DNA of 64,000 nt, from the NCBI GenBank assembly GCA_965218205.1, contig OZ244590.1, positions 62,001 through 126,000 on the forward strand, given 5' to 3'. A program made the translations under genes and the position numbers. This DNA comes from CBDDCA01 sp965218205. Lineage in GTDB: Bacteria; Spirochaetota; Spirochaetia; WTKD01; G963693115. Below, piece by piece: positions 55,923 through 64,000 of this stretch (the stretch's first letter is position 1; each line of letters starts with the position of its first letter). A model generated the notes under the pieces. The model saw only the letters and a program-made list of their open reading frames with translations. It did no database searches and was not told the DNA's origin.

Positions 55923-57840
55923 AGCACGTTTTTTTACTGTATATATTTCTCTCATCTGTATTCTTTTACAGGTATTTGTGTACTTTGTGCTGTTTGTGTC
56001 ATGTACAGAATCACAGAATGCTCAGCAAGTAAATGATGAAAGCACCACAACAGTAAGGGAGAAAGTTCAGCACTTTGATGATTCTCTATTGTATACATAT
56101 CCGCAGAGCAAGGAGTTACGTATTGCTACAGAGCAACGATATGAGACCTTAGATCCTCATAGTACAAAAAGCCATGATGTGTTGCAAGTGATACATGCAT
56201 TGTATACAGGATTGACTACACTTGATCCAATTACCAGTACCGTTCGACCTGCTTTAGCGAAACACTGGCAATCTTCTTTGCAGGAGGAAGGGTATACCTA
56301 TATTTTTAGTATTCGTGATGCAACATGGACAGACGGCACAAAAGTTACTGCACAACAAGTGCAGCAAAGTCTTTTACGTGCAATGTCTCCTCAGCGAAAT
56401 ACTGAATTTTCTTTTGTGTTAGCTCATAGTATTAAAGGTGCTCAGAATTTTTTTACATTACAAGAGAATGCAAGTGATGGAGCAATAGTACGCTATTCAC
56501 AAGAGGTAGCAATACAGGTAATTGATCCTGTTACTATTTCCATTAGCACTCAGACGATAGATATTCCTTTGTTGCAACTGTTAGCACATCCGCAAGCAGC
56601 GATACTTCCTATTGAAGATTTTCGTGATGAGTATAATGGGCATGATTTTAGTGTAGATCCAGATACATGGGTTGGATTAGGAGCATATGTTCCTGTACAG
56701 ATGGCAGAAGATACGCTTACTTTACAAGAGAATACGCAATTTTGGGTGCAACCATGGAGTAAATCGGTAGTTGTTACCATGGGACTTAGTAAAGACATGC
56801 AAATGGAACGCTTTACTAATAAAGAAAAAAACATGCATATTGATTGGGTAAAAAATTTCCCACGTATTCCTATTACTTCTGTTAATCAAGATGATAAAAA
56901 TATACATAACCAGCGTTTCTCGCATCTTATGTTTTTGGATATTCCAAACACATCTCTATTACGCACAAAATTTTCTCGGCAGGATCTTGGGGTAGCATCA
57001 AACATACGCTTGAATTTTACTTTGAATACATTGAATGATACCTATGCTGATAGAGCTGTGGCTGAAATATTGTATGTGTTGAGAAATGCTATTGCTGTCT
57101 ATGATGCTTTTGCAACGACAGAAATAGCTATGCCTGTATATGTAGCAAGTAGTATATTCAAGCCCTATTATATTAGCACGAGTAGTTTCAGTACCCTTTC
57201 TTTTATTACACAGTTACCAAATACATTGCAAGAATATGTGTCTCAAACGGTGTCTTACGATACTATTATTGAAAGTGAAGATATTGATTTGTTGCAATTT
57301 CAAAAAAATAGAAGCTATATTCAATTACTTCGAAGATATGTAGAACGAAATGATGAAAAAATAGAGTTTGAGGCTGTTACTATTGCATATGATTCTATTG
57401 TGCTTAGAGATGTAGCGGAATATGTTGCACGAGAATACTTTGAAGCAAATGCTGTCCCTGTAGAGCTAAAACAAATAGGAGCTTTAGGAAAAAATGATGA
57501 CAGTGAAGAATCGTATGATGTAGCGTTGAGATTATTTAGTCCTGTAGTAGATGATCATTATGCCATGTTGTTAGCATTAGAATATCATATGTTCAAAAAT
57601 AACACAAAGGCTCTTTTTTCCTTATCAAACACATTTTTTTCTGTACAAGATACTATTGATCAGCTTATAAATGGGCAGTATTCTGCATTTTATACGCAGA
57701 TAAAAAATTATTTGTATGTATTACAAGAGCAAAAAAGAGTTGTTCCTGTTTTTTTCTATACTCAGCAACATTATATTGATACAAAAAAATTTCGTTGGTG
57801 GACAGTCCCTGCTCGCTTATGGCATCCTCTTTATCCGTAA
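55900..57840 (+). CDS. Family 5 (oligopeptide-type) solute-binding lipoprotein
   Basis: The 646-residue product has a signal peptide with lipobox FVSC (Cys near residue 35) and the SBP family 5 features ELRIATEQRYETLDPHSTKS, HALYTGLTTLDP, ALAKHWQ and FSIRDATWTDGTKVTAQQVQQS. It would bind peptides or similar ligands at the outer face of the inner membrane. The frame begins with a TTG inside rpsD, which is weak; a slightly later start would shorten only the n-region. The C-terminal half is diverged from typical OppA. Confidence 0.85.
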   Translation: MWNFSQNKARFFTVYISLICILLQVFVYFVLFVSCTESQNAQQVNDESTTTVREKVQHFDDSLLYTYPQSKELRIATEQRYETLDPHSTKSHDVLQVIHALYTGLTTLDPITSTVRPALAKHWQSSLQEEGYTYIFSIRDATWTDGTKVTAQQVQQSLLRAMSPQRNTEFSFVLAHSIKGAQNFFTLQENASDGAIVRYSQEVAIQVIDPVTISISTQTIDIPLLQLLAHPQAAILPIEDFRDEYNGHDFSVDPDTWVGLGAYVPVQMAEDTLTLQENTQFWVQPWSKSVVVTMGLSKDMQMERFTNKEKNMHIDWVKNFPRIPITSVNQDDKNIHNQRFSHLMFLDIPNTSLLRTKFSRQDLGVASNIRLNFTLNTLNDTYADRAVAEILYVLRNAIAVYDAFATTEIAMPVYVASSIFKPYYISTSSFSTLSFITQLPNTLQEYVSQTVSYDTIIESEDIDLLQFQKNRSYIQLLRRYVERNDEKIEFEAVTIAYDSIVLRDVAEYVAREYFEANAVPVELKQIGALGKNDDSEESYDVALRLFSPVVDDHYAMLLALEYHMFKNNTKALFSLSNTFFSVQDTIDQLINGQYSAFYTQIKNYLYVLQEQKRVVPVFFYTQQHYIDTKKFRWWTVPARLWHPLYP

Positions 57841-57857
57841 AATATGTCGCAGGTATT

Positions 57858-58151
57858 TTATCGTCCGTTAATGCTGAATATTTTGAAAATAATATTTCGG
57901 CTTATATAAGAAAAAACAATAGAAGGCAGTAGAAGAACAATAAAAAGTAACAGTATTTGCAGTATAGTGCTAGGGACAAAACTTGCAAATAAGGTGTGAG
58001 CAAGCGGAAAGACAAAAAATTCTGTGGTAAAAACATCAAGAGGGCTACTATATCCCAAAAATATGTGACATAAAAAGTAACAAAATGCAAAGAATAAAAT
58101 AACAGCATTTAATAAAAGAATGGTTCTTACTTGTTTATTGTTGAATTTCAT
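57858..58151 (-). CDS. Hypothetical small membrane protein
   Basis: The product is not recognised. From the ATG at 58151 it has 97 residues with two or three hydrophobic segments (TILLLNAVILFFAFCYFLCHI and a longer C-terminal one) and a basic C-terminus. The frame is open to a TTG at 58202 and another ATG at 58160, so the start is uncertain. It converges with the preceding solute-binding-protein gene, 17 bp away. Confidence 0.4.
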   Translation of the reverse strand: MKFNNKQVRTILLLNAVILFFAFCYFLCHIFLGYSSPLDVFTTEFFVFPLAHTLFASFVPSTILQILLLFIVLLLPSIVFSYISRNIIFKIFSINGR

Positions 58152-58358
58152 AGTGGTCATGTAATTAGCATAGCATATTTCTCTGTATTTCTTTTTTATC
58201 AATATACATATAAGATGAATATCAATTATTCTTAAATCTATAAGTGATAGTATACTATAATAGAGGCAGGAATGTATAATAAGTATGTGTTGTTATATTG
58301 TATGAAAATAATAAAAATACATGTTTATTGGTGATATATTTTTCTAAAAAGGAGAGTT

Positions 58359-59882
58359 ATGAACATGCAAGCTAAACATATACATAGAGTAGGCAACTGT
58401 ACATATACTATTGTTTTTGTGATAGTATGTACTCTTTTTATAGTAGGGAGCGTTTTTGTGTCTTGTAACGCTGGTCTTGATAAGAAGGAGCTTCGGGTGG
58501 TATTAAGTGGAAATCCTGATACGCTTGATCCTCATAGGACTGGAGCAACAATTACTTCACAAGTTACCAATAGTATGTATGAATCTCTTTTTAATTCTGA
58601 CGGTACTCCTTTGCTTGTTGAGAGATATGAAGTGACAGATGGGGGAAAAACGTGGGCTTTGGTATTAAAAAAAGATATAATGTTTCATCACAAAAAGCAA
58701 TTACACGCTGAAGATGTCATTGCTAGTCTTTTTCGCTTGAAAGAAAAAGAGGGAGAAACTGCATCTCCTTTTGCAGAGCAATATGCTATTATACAGGATA
58801 TTACAGCAGAAGATGATTATACAGTCAAAATAGAGCTGGAATATGAACATAATGGGTTTAAGGCGTTTCTGAGTTCTCCAGAAAGCGCGATTCTTCCTGC
58901 TGATTTAATAAGAAATGGACATAATTTTAATGTAGAACCAGTAGGAACAGGGCCTTTTCTTTTTCAGGAATGGCAACAAAACAGGGTTATTCGATTGCAA
59001 AAAAATACAGAATATCGTGATCCTGTGTATGTACAGAAGATTGCGTTTATTATTATTAAGGATAGAAATTCACAATTACAAGCCTTATATAAAAAAGAAG
59101 TAGATATTGTTCCGTATCTTGGAAAAATAGAAAGTGAGCAAGTTAAATTAGATGATGCCTTAAAAGTGCTACGCAAATCTGGTTCTACTATTTTAGTGTT
59201 AGCAATGAATGAACGACATCCTGATTTGTCAGTGCTAGAAACACGAAGAGCAATAGCACAAGCTATAGATAAAAAGAAAATTATAGACATTGCATATAAT
59301 GGAGGCAATGAAATTAATATGTTTTGGCATAGAGACAGTGAATTTTTTCTTGATATTCCTTCTCTCTATGATGTTGAAAGATCAAAAATGTATTTCAAAA
59401 ATAATCCTATACGTAAAACGCTTACTATTAGTGTTCCTAGTGCATTTCCTCCCCATGTTCGTGCAGCAGAAATGTATCAGAAAATGTTGGATGCAGTTGG
59501 TGTTTCTACTGTTATAGAAGAAATAGATTGGAGTGTATGGCTTAATCGTGTGTATCGTCAAGGAATATTTGATTTCACTGTTATTGGTCATACAGGAAAG
59601 TTAGACCCTGATCTACGATTAAGTAATTTTGGAAAAGGAGCTTCGTATATAGGATGGAAAAATGATAATTTTGTTTCTCTTGTAGATAAAGCACGTGTAA
59701 CAACTGATCCTACACTAAGAGCCCAGTTATATCAATCAGCGTTGCGAATAATGACACAGCATTATCCTTTTGTGTTTGTTGCAGAAAATGAGGTGTCTTT
59801 TGGAGTGACAGATCGAGTAGGGACCTTTGAGTTTGATAAGATTCTTGAACGATATGATTTTCGTAAAACACAGTTATTTTAA
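58359..59882 (+). CDS. Family 5 (dipeptide/oligopeptide-type) solute-binding lipoprotein
   Basis: The 507-residue lipoprotein has a signal peptide ending in the lipobox VSCN, then ELRVVLSGNPDTLDPHRT, the MYESLFNSDGTPLLVERYEV segment, VGTGPFLFQEW and a C-terminal DPDLRLSNFGKG region, all typical of SBP family 5. AAGGAGAG precedes the ATG. The DppC-like permease gene follows 38 bp later, so they may serve one transporter. The protein is about the normal family length, unlike the longer upstream paralogue. Confidence 0.9.
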   Translation: MNMQAKHIHRVGNCTYTIVFVIVCTLFIVGSVFVSCNAGLDKKELRVVLSGNPDTLDPHRTGATITSQVTNSMYESLFNSDGTPLLVERYEVTDGGKTWALVLKKDIMFHHKKQLHAEDVIASLFRLKEKEGETASPFAEQYAIIQDITAEDDYTVKIELEYEHNGFKAFLSSPESAILPADLIRNGHNFNVEPVGTGPFLFQEWQQNRVIRLQKNTEYRDPVYVQKIAFIIIKDRNSQLQALYKKEVDIVPYLGKIESEQVKLDDALKVLRKSGSTILVLAMNERHPDLSVLETRRAIAQAIDKKKIIDIAYNGGNEINMFWHRDSEFFLDIPSLYDVERSKMYFKNNPIRKTLTISVPSAFPPHVRAAEMYQKMLDAVGVSTVIEEIDWSVWLNRVYRQGIFDFTVIGHTGKLDPDLRLSNFGKGASYIGWKNDNFVSLVDKARVTTDPTLRAQLYQSALRIMTQHYPFVFVAENEVSFGVTDRVGTFEFDKILERYDFRKTQLF

Positions 59883-59920
59883 TAATCAATGTAGTAGTCA
59901 ATGCAATAATCAAGGATAGT

Positions 59921-60745
59921 ATGATGGGCTCAAACATGAGGAAGTATGGGGTACTCTGTGTAGTATGTATTGTCTTATATGGGAGCATTGTCTACGGTAC
60001 TTTTTTCTCAGTAAAGCGAGCGTCTTTTTTGCCATTTACATACTTGGATCCGTATGAGCAGAATCTTGACAATAGATTACAAGGTCCTAGTCGTAGCCAT
60101 ATACTAGGAACTGACTCTTTTGGAAGAGATATTTTTAGTCGTCTTGTAGTTGCAGTGCATAATACGATGTTGGTTTCGGTGTTTGCTGTGTGTATTGCGA
60201 CAAGTATAGGCCTTATTCTTGCGATAGTAGCAGTAAGTCTAGGATATGTATGGGTATATATGGCTGAAATAGTTATTGATATTATCTTGGCTATCCCTGT
60301 ATTTTTAGTGTGTCTTATGCTCGTTTCTTTATATGGCAGTGGAAAGATATTTATTATTATTGGACAGTGTATGGCTTTTATTCCTCTTGTATTTAGAGCA
60401 AGCATACAAGATATACATTTTTATATGCAAAAGGAGTATATTACTATTGCTCGTAGTTTTGGTATGAGTACTATTCATATTATTGTAAAGCATATATTTC
60501 CATTTCTTGTACCAAAATTGTTACAACAATTAATTTCTCTCATATCAATAGCTATAAGTATAGAAGCAGGGTTAAGTTATTTAGGGTTTGGTATTGCAAA
60601 GCCCGAACCTAGTATAGGTAACATGCTCTATGATGCGAAAAGGAGCGTAGTGCTTGCTCCGTGGTACATGGCTAGTGTTGTGCTTACTGTTTCTTTGTTG
60701 CTTGTGTGTGTACAGATACTAGCATCACGGCAATCAAAGGCATAG
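59921..60745 (+). CDS. Peptide ABC transporter permease, DppC/OppC-type
   Basis: The 274-residue permease has six hydrophobic helices and the family motifs HILGTDSFGRDIFSRLV near the N-terminus, the docking loop EYITIARSFGMSTIHIIVKHIFP and AGLSYLGFGIAKPEPSIGNML. DppC normally pairs with a DppB permease and two ATPases (DppD, DppF); none is adjacent, and ABC-F, not transport, follows. The missing parts must be encoded elsewhere, or the set has been reduced. The start is one of three close Met codons. Confidence 0.9.
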   Translation: MMGSNMRKYGVLCVVCIVLYGSIVYGTFFSVKRASFLPFTYLDPYEQNLDNRLQGPSRSHILGTDSFGRDIFSRLVVAVHNTMLVSVFAVCIATSIGLILAIVAVSLGYVWVYMAEIVIDIILAIPVFLVCLMLVSLYGSGKIFIIIGQCMAFIPLVFRASIQDIHFYMQKEYITIARSFGMSTIHIIVKHIFPFLVPKLLQQLISLISIAISIEAGLSYLGFGIAKPEPSIGNMLYDAKRSVVLAPWYMASVVLTVSLLLVCVQILASRQSKA

Positions 60746-60832
60746 TGTATTGAATTTCTCCTTACATTTTCTTTTGAATTTTCTTTATAAAAATTCCCTT
60801 ATATTTTTATTTCTGTTATACTAGCAATAAGT

Positions 60833-62470
60833 ATGCTTACAGTATCAAATATAAGTCTTTCATTTGCTGATAAAAAATTGTTTGATGAGGTCAATCTTGT
60901 ATTTCATCCCGGAAATATCTATGGAGTCATTGGGGCTAATGGTGCAGGAAAATCTACTTTTTTGCGTGTTATGTCAGGAGAACAAGAATCGGATAGTGGT
61001 GTCATAAGTAAAGCAAAAAATATGCGTATTGCAGTACTACGACAGGATCAAAATATGTTCGATAGTTATTCTGTGCAAGAAACTATATTTATGGGTCATG
61101 AAGAACTCTATACTATTATGAAGGCACGGGATGAGATTTATAGTAAAGAAGATTTTAATGAAGAAGATGGACTGAAAGCGGCAGAGTATGAGGAAAGGTT
61201 TGCCGCTCTTGGTGGATGGGAAGCTGAATCTGAGGCTGGTACTTTAATCAATGGATTAGGGCTCACTGATGCACTACTGAGTCAGTCTATGAGTGAGTTA
61301 GAACCATCAGAAAAAGTTCGTATTTTACTTGCACAAGCTTTGTTTGGTAATCCTGATATTTTACTCATGGATGAGCCTACGAATGGCTTAGATTTAGAGT
61401 CCATTCAATGGCTAGAAGATTTTTTGCTTAAGTTTGATAATATTGCTATTATTGTTTCGCATAATAGGCATTTTTTGAATATGATAACAACCCACATACT
61501 TGACATAGATTTTGGGAGTATTCGTTCGTATGTAGGCAATTACGATTTTTGGTTTGAAGCAAGCCAGTTAATGCAGAAACAAAAAAAGATTGATGAAAAA
61601 AGATCTGAGAAGCAGAAAGAGCAGTTACAAGAATTTATACAACGGTTTTCATCTCATAAAGCACGAGCAAAGCAAGCTACATCACGAAAAAAGTTACTTG
61701 AAAAACTGGACATTGAACAGTTGCCACAATCGTCAAGACGTATTCCTTATTTTCATTTTTCTGTAGAGAAAGAGTGTGGAAAATCAGTATTAGGAATTGA
61801 AAATCTCTCTTTGTCTCATGAAGGAGAGGTGCTGCTAAAAGAGTATTCGCTACAGGTAGAGCAAGGACAAAAAATTGCATTGGTTGGTTCAATGAATGTA
61901 TGTAAACGTATACTGTTTGAAGTACTTGCTGGTAATGTTCATGCAGATGCTGGCACTATTCATTGGGGACAAACAATACTATATGATTATTATCCCAGTG
62001 ATAATAGTAATTATTTTGTACAAGATCAAAGTATTTTTGAATGGTTACGTGGTTTTACTGAATCGAATGATGATCAGTATATACGTGGCTTTTTGGGACG
62101 TTTGTTGTTTAGTGGGGATGATATATTTAAGTCAGTAACAGTATTATCAGGGGGAGAGAAAGCACGGTGTATGTTTTCTAAAATTATGTTGAAATCTCCT
62201 AATGTTATTATGCTTGATGAACCTACAAACCATCTTGATTTAGAAGCAATATCATCTTTAAATAATGCTCTTATACAATACAAAGGGGTACTGTTATTTA
62301 ATTCTCATGATCAGCAATTTATAGATACTATTGCAAATCGTATTATTGAATTTACTCCTGGTGGAGTAATTGATAGGCTAATGACCTTTAGTGAATATCT
62401 TCAGGATGGAGAAATACAGAAATTACGTGATTCGTTGTATGGAAATAAACATGAAAAGATATTTTTATAA
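60833..62470 (+). CDS. ABC-F ATPase (YbiT/EttA type) with degenerate second Walker A
   Basis: The 545-residue protein has two ABC domains joined by a charged linker and no membrane span, the layout of ABC-F translation factors. The first domain has Walker A GANGAGKST (34-42), a degenerate signature ELEPSEKVR and Walker B ILLMDEPTNGLD, similar to YbiT. In the second domain, Walker A is GSMNVCKRI (352-360), lacking the GKS/T core, while the LSGGEK signature and VIMLDEPTNHLD Walker B are intact. If real, one nucleotide site is probably dead. Confidence 0.85.
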   Translation: MLTVSNISLSFADKKLFDEVNLVFHPGNIYGVIGANGAGKSTFLRVMSGEQESDSGVISKAKNMRIAVLRQDQNMFDSYSVQETIFMGHEELYTIMKARDEIYSKEDFNEEDGLKAAEYEERFAALGGWEAESEAGTLINGLGLTDALLSQSMSELEPSEKVRILLAQALFGNPDILLMDEPTNGLDLESIQWLEDFLLKFDNIAIIVSHNRHFLNMITTHILDIDFGSIRSYVGNYDFWFEASQLMQKQKKIDEKRSEKQKEQLQEFIQRFSSHKARAKQATSRKKLLEKLDIEQLPQSSRRIPYFHFSVEKECGKSVLGIENLSLSHEGEVLLKEYSLQVEQGQKIALVGSMNVCKRILFEVLAGNVHADAGTIHWGQTILYDYYPSDNSNYFVQDQSIFEWLRGFTESNDDQYIRGFLGRLLFSGDDIFKSVTVLSGGEKARCMFSKIMLKSPNVIMLDEPTNHLDLEAISSLNNALIQYKGVLLFNSHDQQFIDTIANRIIEFTPGGVIDRLMTFSEYLQDGEIQKLRDSLYGNKHEKIFL

Positions 62471-62529
62471 AATGAGTATATACTATTGTCTTAATTTTTT
62501 ATGAGCAATATACTTGGAAATTTTTATTT

Positions 62530-62559
62530 TTGACTAATATAATTGTTATATAGTATACT
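62530..62559 (+). promoter_or_regulatory. Promoter of the LPP20-family lipoprotein gene
   Basis: TTGACT (62530-62535) and TATACT (62554-62559) are separated by 18 bp, 54 bp before the chosen ATG. Confidence 0.65.
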
Positions 62560-62612
62560 ATGCAAGAAGTGCCATATACATGGTACTTAAATACTATCAC
62601 AAAGGAGTGAAT

Positions 62613-63209
62613 ATGAAAAAATATATATATGTAATAGCAATAGTATTGATATTACTTGTACTGGTGGGATGTCAATCAAAATCTCAACAAGCAAACAATG
62701 AGGAAGATGTTACAACAGGAGAGGTGCAAGATTTTAGTGATGTTCCTGATTTTTATCTCAATCCTCCACAAGCGGATGACAAGATATACGGGGTAGGTGT
62801 TGCAAAAACACAAAGACTTGATCTGTCAAAAAAATTAGCTCTCAGTCGTGCAAGAGATGATATAGCGTTCCAAATTAGCGCTCAAGTACAATCGACTATC
62901 AATGATTATGCCCAAGAAGGGGGAGAGTCTAGTAATAGTCAGCTTATTACTTTCATAGAAACAGTATCACGTCAGATAGCAGATACTACGCTTGCTGGTA
63001 CTACTACCGAAAAAATAGCAAACTCAAAGGATGGTACTATTTATGCATTAGTATCGTTTCCTAAAGCAAATATACTAAAAGCAGCAAGCGAGGTATTTCA
63101 AAGAAATGAAGATGCTGCTTTTGCTGAATTTAAGGCTCGTGAAGCGTTTAATAGACTAGATCAGCAATTAAATAATAACCCTACTACATCACGCCCAATT
63201 ACAGAATAG
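62613..63209 (+). CDS. LPP20-family lipoprotein
   Basis: The 198-residue product has a lipoprotein signal peptide (IYVIAIVLILLVLVGC, lipobox LVGC) and an LPP20-like domain: FYLNPPQADDKIYGVGVAKTQ, then the SKKLALSRARDDIAFQI helix. The frame is open from 62580, but the ATG at 62613 is chosen because AAAGGAG lies six bases upstream and the signal peptide then starts normally with MKKY. LPP20-type proteins are outer-envelope lipoproteins of unclear function. A related frame follows at 63313. Confidence 0.85.
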   Translation: MKKYIYVIAIVLILLVLVGCQSKSQQANNEEDVTTGEVQDFSDVPDFYLNPPQADDKIYGVGVAKTQRLDLSKKLALSRARDDIAFQISAQVQSTINDYAQEGGESSNSQLITFIETVSRQIADTTLAGTTTEKIANSKDGTIYALVSFPKANILKAASEVFQRNEDAAFAEFKAREAFNRLDQQLNNNPTTSRPITE

Positions 63210-63227
63210 GTATACAGATATAGTTAT

Positions 63228-63260
63228 AAAAAAGGAAGGAATGGTATTCCTTCCTTTTTT
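63228..63260 (+). terminator. Intrinsic terminator after the LPP20 gene
   Basis: GGAAGGAAT (63234-63242) pairs with ATTCCTTCC (63246-63254), followed by six Ts. Upstream A-residues can extend the stem in both orientations. Confidence 0.9.
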
Positions 63261-63312
63261 ATATGGGAGAATTACATATACATAGAAATGAAAAAATACA
63301 CTGGAAAATAAT

Positions 63313-64000
63313 ATGTATTGGCAAAGAATAGTGTGGGTATGGGGCTATGGTATATATTGTCTGTTTCTTTTTTCTCATACTATGCATGCTTTAGCAGAAC
63401 ATGAAGAAAAGCAGGAACATGAGAGTGATGATAGTATTATAGAACAGAGTGAGTATCAGAGTAAGAAAGATGCATCAGAGATTTTTTCGCAAGAACCAGC
63501 ATGGTATTATACGCTTTCTCCTACTTCTAAAAAGCAGATAATAGGATATGGCTCTGGCAATAGTCAAGAGATAGCAGAAGCCCAAGCCCTTGCAGATATT
63601 ACCAATGCTCTTACTGTTATTGTTGAAAGAAATGTACAAGATAAGGCAATCATAGAGAGTGATGGTACAGTAGTGGAGCAAACTACCGTAGTGAATAGTA
63701 TTTCTCAGAGTAACGCTGTACTGCAAAACACTTCAATACTAAGGCGCGAAAAAATAGGAAACACTATATTTGTAGCAATGGTGTATGATACGAGTACTTT
63801 GGGATCGCGATTATTGACAGCTAATGTAGTGCATGATTTTTCTAAACATGATATTTCTATGCTTGCTTCCTCCAATATTAAAACAAAGTTACCCTTTTAT
63901 CAGTTACTAGTATCTCTAGGCATAAAGAGTAATTTTCAGTTAGGATATAAAAATGAGAGCTGGTATGTACATATGGGAGATGCACAAGTGTGGCTCAATG
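63313..64000 (+). CDS. Secreted LPP20-like protein, 3' truncated by window
   Basis: The frame opens at an ATG at 63313 and runs to the window end (229 codons seen). It has a signal peptide (VWVWGYGIYCLFLFSH, cleavage near AHALA), a Glu/Ser-rich linker, and then an LPP20-like domain beginning PAWYYTLSPTSKKQIIGYGSG with the EIAEAQALADITNALTV helix, as in the upstream lipoprotein. There is no lipobox Cys. A tandem pair of LPP20-like envelope genes is thus present; the rest of this protein is not visible. Confidence 0.75.
   Translation, partial: MYWQRIVWVWGYGIYCLFLFSHTMHALAEHEEKQEHESDDSIIEQSEYQSKKDASEIFSQEPAWYYTLSPTSKKQIIGYGSGNSQEIAEAQALADITNALTVIVERNVQDKAIIESDGTVVEQTTVVNSISQSNAVLQNTSILRREKIGNTIFVAMVYDTSTLGSRLLTANVVHDFSKHDISMLASSNIKTKLPFYQLLVSLGIKSNFQLGYKNESWYVHMGDAQVWLN

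Noticed and set aside
63265..63285. Another IS1595-type end (GGGAGAATTACATATACATAG)
   Set aside because: It needs insertions to align with the TIR core, and no partner end or duplication was found nearby.

Overview
The window is AT-rich bacterial chromosome and most likely comes from a host-associated spirochaete. The evidence is indirect. PheRS is of the archaeal/eukaryotic type that spirochaetes carry: a long PheS with N-terminal helical repeats and a short 572-residue PheT. EF-G has the HIDSGKTT G1 motif of the spirochaete/mitochondrial EFG1 branch. There are also a CarD-like regulator with a lysine-rich arm, LPP20-type envelope proteins, and many ABC binding proteins. No genus is claimed, and no tRNA, rRNA or CRISPR array was found.

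Layout. 1-2.7 kb: hexuronate catabolism (uxuA, an SDR-type uxuB, an Ldh_2 dehydrogenase). 2.8-9.5 kb: small membrane proteins, an Mrr-like restriction endonuclease behind a TTA microsatellite, a Nif3-like protein, lspA, an isolated SMC-type ATPase and a large unknown protein. 9.6-17 kb: pheS-pheT, thrH, groL and two unknown genes. 17.1-23 kb: the glycine cleavage cluster gcvT-gcvH-gcvP, followed in the same orientation by a DNA methyltransferase and an HNH nuclease (type II R-M pair). 23.4-38.5 kb: two very large paralogous surface lipoproteins (fibronectin-III-like repeats ending in DUF285 repeats) that flank fusA, an outer-membrane protein gene and a carD-like gene. 38.6-41.4 kb: a complete IS1595-family element and a two-gene PIN-nuclease module broken by a frameshift. 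41.4-46 kb: a GH63-type glycosidase with a sugar ABC transporter. 46.2-51.3 kb: a complete branched-chain amino acid ABC transporter. 51.4-64 kb: a MATE transporter, a single-chain restriction-modification enzyme on its own TIR/TSD-bounded element, rpsD, peptide-type ABC components, an ABC-F ATPase and LPP20-family envelope proteins.

Three things stand out. (1) Both giant lipoprotein genes start in a 134-bp leader that is identical between them and contains a run of 14 G. In the sequence as given both are out of frame. Removing one G (13 G) would join the ATG to a lipoprotein signal peptide, so these look like twin phase-variable surface antigens. (2) The type IIG-like R-M gene is the only gene in a 2.4-kb segment bounded by inverted ends that match the resident IS1595 TIR core (14/14 and 13/14) and by a perfect 8-bp target duplication. 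It therefore looks like a transposase-less cargo transposon. An end of the same type lies directly downstream of the PIN module, which suggests that the IS1595 machinery moves defence-type cargo in this genome. (3) The region carries several other defence-like genes (Mrr, methyltransferase/HNH, AAA ATPase, PIN), some with visibly more AT-rich codon use than their neighbours.
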